Positions 9,088 to 16,260 of a stretch of DNA of 64,000 nucleotides are shown here, in pieces. The stretch's first letter is position 1; the number at the start of each line of letters is the position of its first letter. The notes under the pieces are model-generated. The model did no database searches, was not told the origin of the DNA, and saw only the letters and a list, made by a program, of their open reading frames with translations. A program made the translations under genes and the position numbers. Origin of the DNA: an uncultured Ruminococcus sp. (GTDB lineage Bacteria; Bacillota; Clostridia; Oscillospirales; Ruminococcaceae); assembly GCA_900318825.1 (NCBI GenBank), contig ONMB01000001.1:124001-188000 (forward strand), written 5' to 3'.

Positions 9088-9873
9088 TTAATATAAAAAC
9101 AAAGCCAAATACGCATTTATCCAATACTTTATCTCGCTGTCCCAAACATACTCATACAGCTTTTCTAGAGCTTTACGAATCTTCTTTTGAGCAGTATTTC
9201 TCGTGACCATGAGCATATCAGCGATGTCTGAAACAGGCATCTTGTCATAGCCGAATATTCCCAGGTAGCAGCCGAGAATATGCTGTTGTTCTGCCTTTAG
9301 TTTGACATACTCCTGTCTCAGCAATGGATATACTGCTCGTTGGAGAGCTTTCTTGCTGACATTATCGCCGATAGGAGCTATGCGAGGGTTCTGGTCTTCG
9401 TCAGGATCGTCATCGAATGTTACCATCAGTTGTTCATATCGAAATGTGAAGTTCAGACAATCAACAACTAACTTCTCCTTTATATTCAACTCCTTAGATA
9501 TCTTCTCTACTGTAAGACCGTCACCGTGCAGCTTTTTACACTTGCGTATCTGTGTCATAGTGCCGTGTGAGATATTTATGAGTCCATAGTATTCCTCAAT
9601 ATACCGCCACATCTTTCCGAAGATGAACGGATAAAGATACGTCTGGAGCTTGCTTATAGTTGGATCAAATTTCTTTTCACGCAGTCGTTCCACGAATTCT
9701 AATGCACCGACCTGTTCCAGGTCCTGGTGCATATCCTCAGACAGCTTCAATCCGCTGCGCTTTGAAATGTCGGCAACGATATTATGGATATAGCCTATAT
9801 TTTGTCTGTACAGCATATCTAGGGCGGTATCATCGCCGTTATAATACTGCTCTATAAGTTTATCCGTTTTCAT
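9088..9873 (-). CDS. Sigma-70-family-like protein of mobile-element type
   Basis: A 261-residue protein. The N-terminal half resembles sigma region 2 (LDMLYRQNIGYIHNIV, then a QTYLYPFIFGKMWRYIEEYYG segment). A middle stretch (MTQIRKCKKLHGDGLTVEKISKELNI) resembles a region 3 helix-turn-helix. The C-terminal part resembles region 4 (MPVSDIADMLMVTRNTAQKKIRKALEKL). ATG 9873 lies inside the end of the upstream DUF6076 gene (14-bp overlap) with GGCGGTG before it, so the two are translationally coupled. It could direct transcription of element or cargo genes. The sigma call rests on layout and is moderate; target promoters are unknown. Confidence 0.7.
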   Translation of the reverse strand: MKTDKLIEQYYNGDDTALDMLYRQNIGYIHNIVADISKRSGLKLSEDMHQDLEQVGALEFVERLREKKFDPTISKLQTYLYPFIFGKMWRYIEEYYGLINISHGTMTQIRKCKKLHGDGLTVEKISKELNIKEKLVVDCLNFTFRYEQLMVTFDDDPDEDQNPRIAPIGDNVSKKALQRAVYPLLRQEYVKLKAEQQHILGCYLGIFGYDKMPVSDIADMLMVTRNTAQKKIRKALEKLYEYVWDSEIKYWINAYLALFLY

Positions 9874-10957
9874 CTTTCACCGCCTTTGGACGTCCACGCT
9901 TTGGTGGTTCGATGCCGCACAGCTTGTATAAGTTACTGGAGCTCATCTGTTGCTCGAACTCCTGATCACTGTACTTTGGTGATGTAGAAGCCTTGTGGTA
10001 TATGGCTTCGGCTTTATTTAATAATGTATCGCGTATATCTTCTGTAATCGTACCGCGCTGACAGCTGCGCATTATTCGATTAATAGCTTTCTTGTATGTC
10101 TGATACTTCGGATTGTTGTCGTTACTATCCTTAATATGAGTCTTCCTGTATGCGATCTGCTTGCAGGTGAACTTTGGGTTTTCAATTGATGGCTTGTCGC
10201 AGAAACGTGTTCTGTATGCGTTTGTCGAAAGGTAGAATCGTTTGCAATGCTCGCACCTGCGGATACAGTGACCTATCATAAGTCCCTTCATGTAGTCAAT
10301 TTTCAATAATGATTGCAATGAAGATGTATGATAATACTCAGCAATAATGTATTCACCGCTGCCCTTGAATTTTTCTCTCGGTACAAGAGTGAATGATGAC
10401 AGCGCATCATGGTATTTATACATACCTCCGCTATGCTGTATCGGGTTTATTATATACTTGTACGCTGATGGTGAATATACAAAATCATAATATGCTGCCG
10501 CATAGTTCCATGGCTCACATTTCCCGAGATTCATTATCCAGTTTATAATAAAAACGAAGATAGTCTGATTAAAGCTGTATATATCTTGAATTATAATATC
10601 ATATTTAATAACCATAGGAAGAAAAACAGTTATTCTTTCAAGGAGATCATTTCTGCTTACTAACGAACGCAGTTCCTCAACCGAATCACCTATTACTTGA
10701 AAAATCATATGTTTCCGCATCAGACTGTCGATTTCAAAGAGTTCATCTATCCATGAATCAAGTAATTTTTCATTACGGGTTTCATTTATAATTTCAGGCT
10801 TGATCTTATCCTTTAGTTTTTTATGCCTGTCTCTTATCTCATGGAATTCATCAGGAGCAATATTCAGGCAGGACTCAGTAAGCTCACCAAGCAGGAAATC
10901 CTGTCCGTTTACTTCAATAGTCTTTCCTTTGACGTAAAAAGTTATGTTAAAAAACAT
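9860..10957 (-). CDS. DUF6076-like zinc-finger protein
   Basis: A 365-residue protein; ATG 10957 follows GGAGGTGA. The N-terminal 200 residues are helical without a recognised motif. Residues about 235-275 hold a putative Zn site (CIRRCEHCKRFYLSTNAYRTRFC, then FTCKQIAYRKT), typical of DUF6076 proteins of Ruminococcus and relatives. The C-terminus has an AT-hook-like basic motif (KRGRPK). The paired Cys and basic tail suggest nucleic-acid binding. It is divergent from the AAA ATPase gene and overlaps the sigma-like gene, so the two probably form a regulatory pair. The family name is from memory; the function is unknown. Confidence 0.65.
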   Translation of the reverse strand: MFFNITFYVKGKTIEVNGQDFLLGELTESCLNIAPDEFHEIRDRHKKLKDKIKPEIINETRNEKLLDSWIDELFEIDSLMRKHMIFQVIGDSVEELRSLVSRNDLLERITVFLPMVIKYDIIIQDIYSFNQTIFVFIINWIMNLGKCEPWNYAAAYYDFVYSPSAYKYIINPIQHSGGMYKYHDALSSFTLVPREKFKGSGEYIIAEYYHTSSLQSLLKIDYMKGLMIGHCIRRCEHCKRFYLSTNAYRTRFCDKPSIENPKFTCKQIAYRKTHIKDSNDNNPKYQTYKKAINRIMRSCQRGTITEDIRDTLLNKAEAIYHKASTSPKYSDQEFEQQMSSSNLYKLCGIEPPKRGRPKAVKDENG

Positions 10958-10978
10958 ATGTTCTTCACCTCCGATTAT

Positions 10979-11007
10979 AGTATATCACACCTCAAATCAA
11001 AATGCAA
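10979..11007 (-). promoter_or_regulatory. Promoter of the DUF6076-sigma operon
   Basis: Minus strand TTGCAT (11007-11002), 17-bp spacer, TATACT (10984-10979), just before the ribosome site of the DUF6076 gene. The short leader leaves almost no 5' UTR. Confidence 0.6.
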
Positions 11008-11088
11008 GTAAAATTGTCGTTTTGAACGAAAAATAATTGTTACCTGATTTTATGCAAATTCAAAAAATCGTACCATAATATATTTAGA

Positions 11089-11222
11089 GGGCAAAACGCT
11101 TCGCATTTCGCGGGGCGCTTTTTTATTGCCCACGTTCAAGGAGGTGACGAATTGCCCGACACAGCCCACACAAATAGTTTGCGCGGGTAGTTACCCGTAA
11201 CAAAAAAAGCTGCCGGCTGTGT
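11089..11222 (+). promoter_or_regulatory. Structured leader upstream of the AAA ATPase gene, with a terminator-like hairpin
   Basis: Three nested or adjacent inverted repeats are visible. CGCTTCGC/GCGGGGCG (11097-11117, two G-U pairs) is followed by six Ts, an attenuator-like shape, and is itself flanked by GGGCAA (11089-11094) and TTGCCC (11126-11131). CGGGTA/TACCCG lies at 11184-11197. ACACAGCC (11159-11166) pairs with GGCTGTGT (11215-11222). An internal AAGGAGGTGACGA looks like a ribosome site without a long ORF. It fills most of the 295-bp gap 10958-11252 and may be an attenuated leader or part of a replication or transfer origin. Confidence 0.5.
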
Positions 11223-11252
11223 TAGGGAATCTTATGAGAAAGGAGGAATCGT

Positions 11253-12293
11253 ATGAGTAATATGTTACAAACGAAAACCGCAGAAGAAATACTCTCAACA
11301 GTATTCAAGCCAAAGGAGTTCATCATTGACGGTCTGCTCACACAGGGACTGTACGTCCTCGCAGGCGCACAAAAGGTCCGTAAGTCATGGCTGGCAATGG
11401 ATATCTGTCTCAGCATTGCAACAGGTGTTCCTGTGCTTGGTCGAGAAACTATTCAGGGTACAGCGCTGTACTTGTGCCTGGAAGATAACTATCAGCGCGT
11501 ACAGGACAGATTGTTTCAGATGAACGCAGAACCGATTGAGTCATTACACTTTGCAGTTGCATCTGACAAAATAGGTGCAGGTCTTGAAGAGCAGATTGAA
11601 AGCTTCAAGAAAGAACACGATGACTTGAAAATCGTTGTGGTCGATGTCATGCAAATGGTACGCAGCAATGTTGAGTCAAGCTATGGTACTGACTATGCTG
11701 AATTAATTGCACTCAAGCAACTTGCGTATCGCTTAGGTATCTGCATTCTACTGATACATCACACTCGCAAGTGTAAGGACAATGATCCATTCAATTTGAT
11801 ATCAGGCAGTACAGGTATCAGCGGAAGTGCAGACGGAAGTTACGTCCTCATAGAAACAAGACGTGGTTCAGGTCGTGCAACACTTCACTGCGTTGGTCGT
11901 GACTTCGAGAACGCTGAACTGCAAATGCATTTTGATACTGATGTCATGCGCTGGATAGTTGAGAGCGCACCTAAACAAAAGAGCCGCGACAATATTGTTC
12001 TCTCCGCTGTTTATCTTTTCATCAAAGAGCGCATCCACTTTGAAGGCACTGCAACTGAGTTGGTTGAAGAATTGAAATCAGTTACCACTGAGATTATTTA
12101 TCCGAACAGAGTTACAAGAGACCTTGTACAGAACGGATATGAACTCAGCAAGTACGGAATTGAGTTTAAGTACGAAAGAGTTCACAGAGGTCGCATTATT
12201 ATTCTTCACTACAACGGCAAGTGTGACAGTAGTGACCGTAGAAATGTTACCGTCACGCAGGCGTTGCCCGACAGCTCACAAACGTCCATATAG
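11253..12293 (+). CDS. RepA/KaiC-like AAA ATPase of the mobile element
   Basis: A 346-residue protein; ATG 11253 follows AAGGAGGAATC. It is a RecA-fold ATPase of the AAA_25/RepA-like type: P-loop region YVLAGAQKVRKSWLAMD (about 34-50), Walker B-like KIVVVDVMQMV, then LLIHHTRK and a GSTGISGSADGSYVL segment. The P-loop is GAQKVRKS (38-45), with Arg43 where the family usually has Gly. The C-terminal 100 residues look like a DNA-binding winged-helix region. Such proteins usually act in replication or mobilization of integrative elements as a helicase. It precedes the mob genes; the last codons overlap the first TTAC-GTCACG repeat. Confidence 0.8.
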   Translation: MSNMLQTKTAEEILSTVFKPKEFIIDGLLTQGLYVLAGAQKVRKSWLAMDICLSIATGVPVLGRETIQGTALYLCLEDNYQRVQDRLFQMNAEPIESLHFAVASDKIGAGLEEQIESFKKEHDDLKIVVVDVMQMVRSNVESSYGTDYAELIALKQLAYRLGICILLIHHTRKCKDNDPFNLISGSTGISGSADGSYVLIETRRGSGRATLHCVGRDFENAELQMHFDTDVMRWIVESAPKQKSRDNIVLSAVYLFIKERIHFEGTATELVEELKSVTTEIIYPNRVTRDLVQNGYELSKYGIEFKYERVHRGRIIILHYNGKCDSSDRRNVTVTQALPDSSQTSI

Positions 12294-12364
12294 CTTCATC
12301 TGCGGGGCGTGTCAGTAGGTTTCCGTGTCGGTAGTTTTACTGTCACGGCTGAGTTACTGTCACG
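12248..12364 (+). repeat. Iteron-like repeats TTAC(T/C)GTCACG
   Basis: TTACTGTCACG occurs at 12337-12347 and 12354-12364 (17-bp period). A near copy, TTACCGTCACG, lies at 12248-12258 inside the end of the ATPase gene. Spacing and place between rep-like and mob genes suggest binding sites for the ATPase or relaxosome. Confidence 0.45.
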
Positions 12365-12641
12365 CACAAAAACGCCCATTTTTTGCCATCGATACAGAGA
12401 TCGGGTAGTTATCCCACCTGCGGCGGTGAAAGCGATTGTGGCGCAACGTGGAGCGAGTGTGGCGATACCGCACAGATACTATCGGCAGAGGAAAAAGTAG
12501 CGGTACCCGAGAAAAATCAACCCCACTGGGTTGGCAAGCATAGCAGCCGGCATTCCGCCTGCCGCCTTTGCTTGTCGGGCAGAAGCCCGAACCCACTTCA
12601 ATTCAAAGGCATACACCAACAAAAGTCAGGAGGTAGATAAC
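12294..12641 (+). other. Non-coding region before mobC, candidate transfer origin (oriT)
   Basis: No supported gene lies in these 348 bp. They hold the two TTACTGTCACG repeats, an imperfect C/G-rich stretch, CGGCA/TGCCG (12548-12564), and a perfect hairpin TCGGGC-AGAA-GCCCGA (12575-12590) about 50 bp before mobC. Relaxase nick sites usually lie beside such hairpins upstream of mob genes. The nick position cannot be assigned. Confidence 0.4.
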
Positions 12642-12953
12642 ATGAGAAAACGAAATACGACAATAGCGATACGCTGTACAGATGAAGAAAGCAGGCATAT
12701 CCATGAACTTGCTGAGAGGCACGGCTTGAAGCTCAACGACTTCGTAATCCGTTGCGCTCTCGGCAAGAAAATCGTTGTCGCCAATGGCGTCGACGAGATA
12801 GTTCGGCAGCAGAAAGCTATCGGACGCAACCTGAATCAGATAGCTACACTGGCTAACATGGACAGGCTGACCGCAGTGAACTTTCAGCCGCTCCTCGATG
12901 AGCATACCAAGGTCACGGAGCTGATAGGTCAGCTGCTGAGGGAGGTGAAGTAG
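12642..12953 (+). CDS. mobC: MobC-family mobilization (relaxosome accessory) protein
   Basis: A 103-residue protein; ATG 12642 follows AGGAGG, while a longer upstream frame has no ribosome site. The N-terminal half (NTTIAIRCTDEESRHIHELAERHGLKLNDFVIRCALG) is a ribbon-helix-helix DNA-binding motif. The C-terminal half (QQKAIGRNLNQIATLANMDRLT) is the MobC signature. It would bind oriT and help the relaxase melt the nick region. Its stop codon shares one base with the GTG start of the relaxase gene. Confidence 0.85.
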   Translation: MRKRNTTIAIRCTDEESRHIHELAERHGLKLNDFVIRCALGKKIVVANGVDEIVRQQKAIGRNLNQIATLANMDRLTAVNFQPLLDEHTKVTELIGQLLREVK

Positions 12954-14275
12954 TGGCGACGGTCACAGCGATAAGTACGAAAGGCGGTGGCGGTGGCAAG
13001 AAGAGCCTCGACTACATCTGCCGCGATGACAAGACCGAGAATAAAAAGTTCGTGACGGCTCTCAACTGTTCGCTGCCCACAGCCTATCAGGAGTTCAAAA
13101 ACACAAGAGAAATGTACGGAAAGACTGACGGTGTGAAGTACTATCATTTCGTCCAGTCACACCCGAGCGGCTACAAGATAGAGGCAGCTCTTGCTCACAA
13201 GATAGCAGTTGAGTTTGCGGATCGAGCGTTCAAAGGGCACGAAGTTGTAGTGGCAACTCACACCGACGCTGACCATATACACTCGCACTTCATATTCAAT
13301 GCAGTCAACGCAGAGACATGTTTGAAGTACCACTCAAACAAGTTCACACTGCAAGACCTGCGGCAATTATCAGACGAGATATGTCTCAAATACGGAGTGA
13401 CAACCCTCAAGAGTCCTGAGCTCCACAAGCAGAGCAACGGCGTTACTAACGGCGAGTATCGTGTTGCGATGCGAGGCGAAAGTTGGAAGATGGCTCTCTC
13501 CAATACCATTGACATGGTCATGAAAAGAGCAAAATCGAAGAAGCAGTTTCGCTTCTACATGAAGCAGTGTGGCTACGATGTGAAATGGGAGGACAACAGA
13601 AAGTACATCACATACACTTGTCCCAACGGCAGGAGATGCCGCGACAACAAGCTTCACGAAGCAAAATACAGGAAGGAGAATATGGAATATGAGTTCGAAA
13701 TACGAAGAAATGAAAGAAGCTTCCAAACAGAATATGGAGGAAGCACAGGACATACCAACTATGGTCTGCGTCCAGGAAAACAACTGGCTGGCGGTGATAT
13801 CACAGCTGGAGTTGCTGACGGACACGCTGTTCGATGTCAAGGCTCAGACGGACGAGACCATGACATATGCACAGATGAAACAGTACCTGCAAAATCAGCA
13901 GACGATACTCGATCAGGTCATAGAGAAGTCATTGGCGATACAGAATCAAACGTCGGAAATCACGACGTTAGAAGTGTCGAAGCTGGATCAGGCGGCGAAG
14001 GCTCTCGTCTCACAGGCTGGGAAGCTGAACGAGCAGACCTTATCGCAGCTGAAATGCTCCGACGAGCAGAGCAGAAGTCACGGCTTCAGACTGCTCCGAC
14101 TGGTGGTGCTGATAGAGTTTCTGCACCTGATATCATCGGCGGCATTGCTACTTTGGCTTCGATGATAGAGGACGAGCCAGCTGACGATACTGAATACGCT
14201 CGGGAGCACGTTGACCGCAAGACACTCGCAAAGGAGCTCAGGAAAAAGGAAGATCTCGGTATGCATATGGGGTAA
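12953..14275 (+). CDS. Relaxase/mobilization nuclease (MOBP, VirD2-like)
   Basis: A 440-residue protein; GTG 12953 overlaps the mobC stop by one base after GGGAGGTGA. The N-terminal relaxase domain has the likely nicking Tyr21 (SLDYICRD) and the metal-binding motif HTDADHIHSH (His103, His110, His112). It would cut one strand at oriT, stay bound to the 5' end and start transfer using a helper element's machinery. Beyond residue about 245 the sequence becomes low in recognisable motifs, and another frame (13689-14165) is also open and protein-like. This C-terminal part may be shaped by dual coding. Confidence 0.85.
   Translation: MATVTAISTKGGGGGKKSLDYICRDDKTENKKFVTALNCSLPTAYQEFKNTREMYGKTDGVKYYHFVQSHPSGYKIEAALAHKIAVEFADRAFKGHEVVVATHTDADHIHSHFIFNAVNAETCLKYHSNKFTLQDLRQLSDEICLKYGVTTLKSPELHKQSNGVTNGEYRVAMRGESWKMALSNTIDMVMKRAKSKKQFRFYMKQCGYDVKWEDNRKYITYTCPNGRRCRDNKLHEAKYRKENMEYEFEIRRNERSFQTEYGGSTGHTNYGLRPGKQLAGGDITAGVADGHAVRCQGSDGRDHDICTDETVPAKSADDTRSGHREVIGDTESNVGNHDVRSVEAGSGGEGSRLTGWEAERADLIAAEMLRRAEQKSRLQTAPTGGADRVSAPDIIGGIATLASMIEDEPADDTEYAREHVDRKTLAKELRKKEDLGMHMG
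13689..14165 (+). CDS. Small coiled-coil protein with C-terminal membrane anchor, overprinted on the relaxase gene
   Basis: A 158-residue ORF in another frame than the relaxase; ATG 13689 has GGAG about 10 bases upstream. It reads like a real protein: charged N-terminus (MSSKYEEMKEASKQNMEEA), long heptad-like helix (residues about 40-125) rich in Gln/Leu, and a hydrophobic C-terminal helix (LLRLVVLIEFLHLISSAALLLWLR) suited to membrane anchoring. Small TM proteins overlapping relaxase genes are, from memory, seen in related elements. It may tether the relaxosome to the membrane. An alternative is a chance open frame. Confidence 0.55.
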   Translation: MSSKYEEMKEASKQNMEEAQDIPTMVCVQENNWLAVISQLELLTDTLFDVKAQTDETMTYAQMKQYLQNQQTILDQVIEKSLAIQNQTSEITTLEVSKLDQAAKALVSQAGKLNEQTLSQLKCSDEQSRSHGFRLLRLVVLIEFLHLISSAALLLWLR

Positions 14276-14317
14276 CACAACGTGCCTGCATCGAGTTTTC
14301 AAAATGAGAATTCGGTA

Positions 14318-14426
14318 TGACGGGATAAAATATCCCGTCACGACTATGAGGTGGTGAAATACCACCTCACATACCTGAGTCGGCAAATCGCAGGCTCACC
14401 AAAGGGTACGCCAAACGACCGTACCC
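14318..14426 (+). repeat. Three perfect hairpins in a row between relaxase and excisionase genes
   Basis: TGACGGGATA/TATCCCGTCA (14318-14340, 3-base loop), TGAGGTGGT/ACCACCTCA (14347-14369, 5-base loop) and GGGTACG/CGTACCC (14404-14426, 9-base loop). None is followed by a T-run, so simple termination is unlikely. Confidence 0.7.
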
Positions 14427-14457
14427 ATAACAAAAATTTACAAAGGAGTAATGAAAA

Positions 14458-14550
14458 ATGAACAATGTAAATCACATCAGACACAACCACGAAACAAATA
14501 GAAGGAGTATGATTGAATGGCTGAAAACAAAACAGAAACTAAAATCGTAA
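14458..14550 (+). CDS. Possible 30-residue leader peptide overlapping the excisionase start
   Basis: ATG 14458 follows AAAGGAGTAATGAAAA. The frame (MNNVNHIRHNHETNRRSMIE...) is short, His/Asn-rich and stops 34 bases inside the next gene. It may couple translation into the excisionase or be spurious. Confidence 0.3.
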   Translation: MNNVNHIRHNHETNRRSMIEWLKTKQKLKS

Positions 14551-14711
14551 TGCTTACAATAAAGGAAGCAGCAACTCTGGTCGAAGGGCTGACTGAATAC
14601 AGAGTACGCCAGATGTGCATCAATGGTCAGGTGCCGCATATCATGGCGGGTAAGAAATATCTCATAAACAAGGAATTATTCCTTAGATATCTGCGCGGCG
14701 AGACTGCGTAA
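14517..14711 (+). CDS. Excisionase/MerR-like helix-turn-helix protein
   Basis: A 64-residue protein with the excisionase-type winged helix: MLTIKEAATLVEGLTEYRVRQMCINGQVPHIMAGKKYLINKELFLRYLRG. GGAG lies about 11 bases before ATG 14517. Placed directly before the integrase, it probably binds arm sites and directs excision rather than integration. Length is usual for Tn916-type Xis. Confidence 0.8.
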   Translation: MAENKTETKIVMLTIKEAATLVEGLTEYRVRQMCINGQVPHIMAGKKYLINKELFLRYLRGETA

Positions 14712-14722
14712 AAAAAGTACAA

Positions 14723-14788
14723 ACGGCGCGATTTTGCTGGACTTCCACAGAGAGTTGTGGTATGATGTCGTTGGCAAAAACGCGCCGT
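14723..14788 (+). promoter_or_regulatory. Large interrupted palindrome before the integrase gene
   Basis: Arms ACGGCGCGATTTTGC (14723-14737) and GCAAAAACGCGCCGT (14774-14788) pair at 14 of 15 positions. They enclose a small hairpin CCACA/TGTGG (14745-14760). It lies between xis and the integrase ATG 14812 and is a candidate operator or recombinase arm site. Confidence 0.5.
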
Positions 14789-14811
14789 ATTACTGAACGG
14801 AGGTTTGATAT

Positions 14812-16083
14812 ATGGCGACTTTCAGAAAAAGGAAGAATGGTTCTTATGAGATAAAAGTATCTTGCGGCTATGGCGTTGACGGAAAGCAGCATAACCAATA
14901 CAAAAGCTACTATCCGGCCCCCGGTATGACTCCCAAGCAGATAGAAAAGGAGGTCAACAGGCAGGCGGTGCTGTTCGAGGAGGAATGCAAGAAAGGACAA
15001 ATAACATCTGCAATCAAGTTTGAAACATTCGCCGAACAATGGCTTGAAGAATACGCTAAAGTTAATCTGCGAGCCACATCGTATTCAAAGATGATACAGG
15101 TCACCAAGCGTATATATCCCGCTCTTGGTCACAAACGGCTTGACAAGATAACTTCGCGTGACATACAAAAATTCATCACAGGTCTGCTTGTTAACGAAAA
15201 AAATCTGAACAACGGCAAGTCACTTTCAAGAAAAACAGCTGTGCATCACCTGAACTTTATAAGCGACGTGTTCAACTATGCCGTCAGAATGGGTATGCTG
15301 ACGGACAATCCTTGCAGGCGCGTAGTTGTTCCGAAAACTGAACAGACAGAAAAGGAAATATATACGCTGGACGAGGTGAAAAAGCTGTTCAGCAATCTGC
15401 AAAATGAGCCGTTAAACTATCAAGTATATCTTACACTTGCAATTTATAGTGGATTCCGAAGAAGTGAAATGCTCGGTCTTGAATGGAAAGACATTGATTT
15501 CAACTACAACACAATTAAGATACGACGCACCTCTCAGTACACCTCTGAAAAGGGTATCTATACTGATACCACAAAAACGAAAAAGTCTCAACGTATTTCA
15601 AAATTCCCGGAAACTGTAATGGAACTGCTGAAAAGATTTCAACAGGAGCAGTCAAAGGAAGCACAGAGACTCGGTAGCAAATGGGAAGATCACGACAGAC
15701 TGTTCACTAAATGGAATGGGGCTCCGATGTATCCAGAAATGCCCTATAAGTGGTTAAAGGATTATTGTAAAAAAATAAAAATCCCATTCCGCGGTATTCA
15801 CGCTCTACGACACCTGCATGCATCACTTCTCATCTATGAAGGAATAGATGTTGTCGCAGTTTCATCCGATATGGGACATAGTGCCGTAGGAACGACTTTG
15901 AACCTGTATTCCCATATGTTCCAAGAGGCAAGGGCTCGAAACTGCGATGCCATAAGTAACGCACTGAGATTTACACGAGAGAAAGATAACGCAGAAATCA
16001 AGTCCGCAGAAGAATCTGATATGTTCACTGAAGGAGATGAGGACGAGCAGGAAGAAGAAAGCCAAGCTATGTCAATGACATAA
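14812..16083 (+). CDS. int: Tyrosine recombinase/integrase (Tn916-type)
   Basis: A 423-residue protein; ATG 14812 follows GGAGG. Layout: N-terminal arm-binding domain (about 1-60), SAM-like core-binding domain (FAEQWLEEYAKVNLRATSYSKMIQ, about 67-170) and catalytic domain (about 180-390). The catalytic residues can be placed as Arg in YSGFRRSEMLGLEW, His-x-x-Arg in HALRHLHAS, His in MGHSAVGTT and the nucleophile Tyr in LNLYSHMF. The last 35 residues are acidic. It faces the 3' end of ssrA, 142 bp away, which is the probable attachment site. Confidence 0.93.
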   Translation: MATFRKRKNGSYEIKVSCGYGVDGKQHNQYKSYYPAPGMTPKQIEKEVNRQAVLFEEECKKGQITSAIKFETFAEQWLEEYAKVNLRATSYSKMIQVTKRIYPALGHKRLDKITSRDIQKFITGLLVNEKNLNNGKSLSRKTAVHHLNFISDVFNYAVRMGMLTDNPCRRVVVPKTEQTEKEIYTLDEVKKLFSNLQNEPLNYQVYLTLAIYSGFRRSEMLGLEWKDIDFNYNTIKIRRTSQYTSEKGIYTDTTKTKKSQRISKFPETVMELLKRFQQEQSKEAQRLGSKWEDHDRLFTKWNGAPMYPEMPYKWLKDYCKKIKIPFRGIHALRHLHASLLIYEGIDVVAVSSDMGHSAVGTTLNLYSHMFQEARARNCDAISNALRFTREKDNAEIKSAEESDMFTEGDEDEQEEESQAMSMT

Positions 16084-16088
16084 ATAAT

Positions 16089-16114
16089 CTCCGCAGAGCA
16101 AAAGCTCTGCGGAG
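16089..16114. terminator. Perfect hairpin after the integrase gene
   Basis: An 11-bp stem CTCCGCAGAGC/GCTCTGCGGAG with an AAAA loop, 5 bp after the integrase stop. No clear T-run follows on either strand, so it may protect or weakly end the mRNA and shield ssrA from read-through. Confidence 0.5.
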
Positions 16115-16225
16115 CAACTAAAATGTCAAATTAAAAAACAAGTGGTCAATAAGTGGTTGAAAGCACTTATAAAAAAGAACGAGCTTGCAAAGTGACTATT
16201 TTAAGCCATTTACAAGCCTTGATTC

Positions 16226-16260
16226 TGGTGGAGGCGAGGGGAATTGAACCCCTGTCCGAA
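16226..16260 (-). other. Candidate integration site (att) at the ssrA 3' end
   Basis: The tmRNA T-arm and CCA end (16226-16260) face the integrase. The short direct repeats AAGTGGTCA (16140) and AAGTGGTTG (16151) lie between and could be integrase arm sites. The matching copy at the far end of the element was not found in the window. Confidence 0.45.

Larger units (their letters stand above)
1..16225. mobile_element. Putative mobilizable element integrated at the ssrA 3' end (left limit not in window)
   Basis: The right part (11253-16083) carries an AAA ATPase, MobC, a MOBP-like relaxase, an excisionase and a tyrosine integrase. The integrase stops 142 bp from the CCA end of the tmRNA gene, a common target for such recombinases. 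No coupling protein or type IV secretion genes are visible, so the element would be mobilizable rather than self-transmissible. No second copy of the ssrA 3' sequence was found by reading leftward, and 5900-11000 is AT-rich compared with the housekeeping genes after 16600. I infer that the sigma/DUF6076 genes and the RTX operon may belong to the element and that its left end lies outside the window. The core is well supported; the left extent is a guess. Confidence 0.6.
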
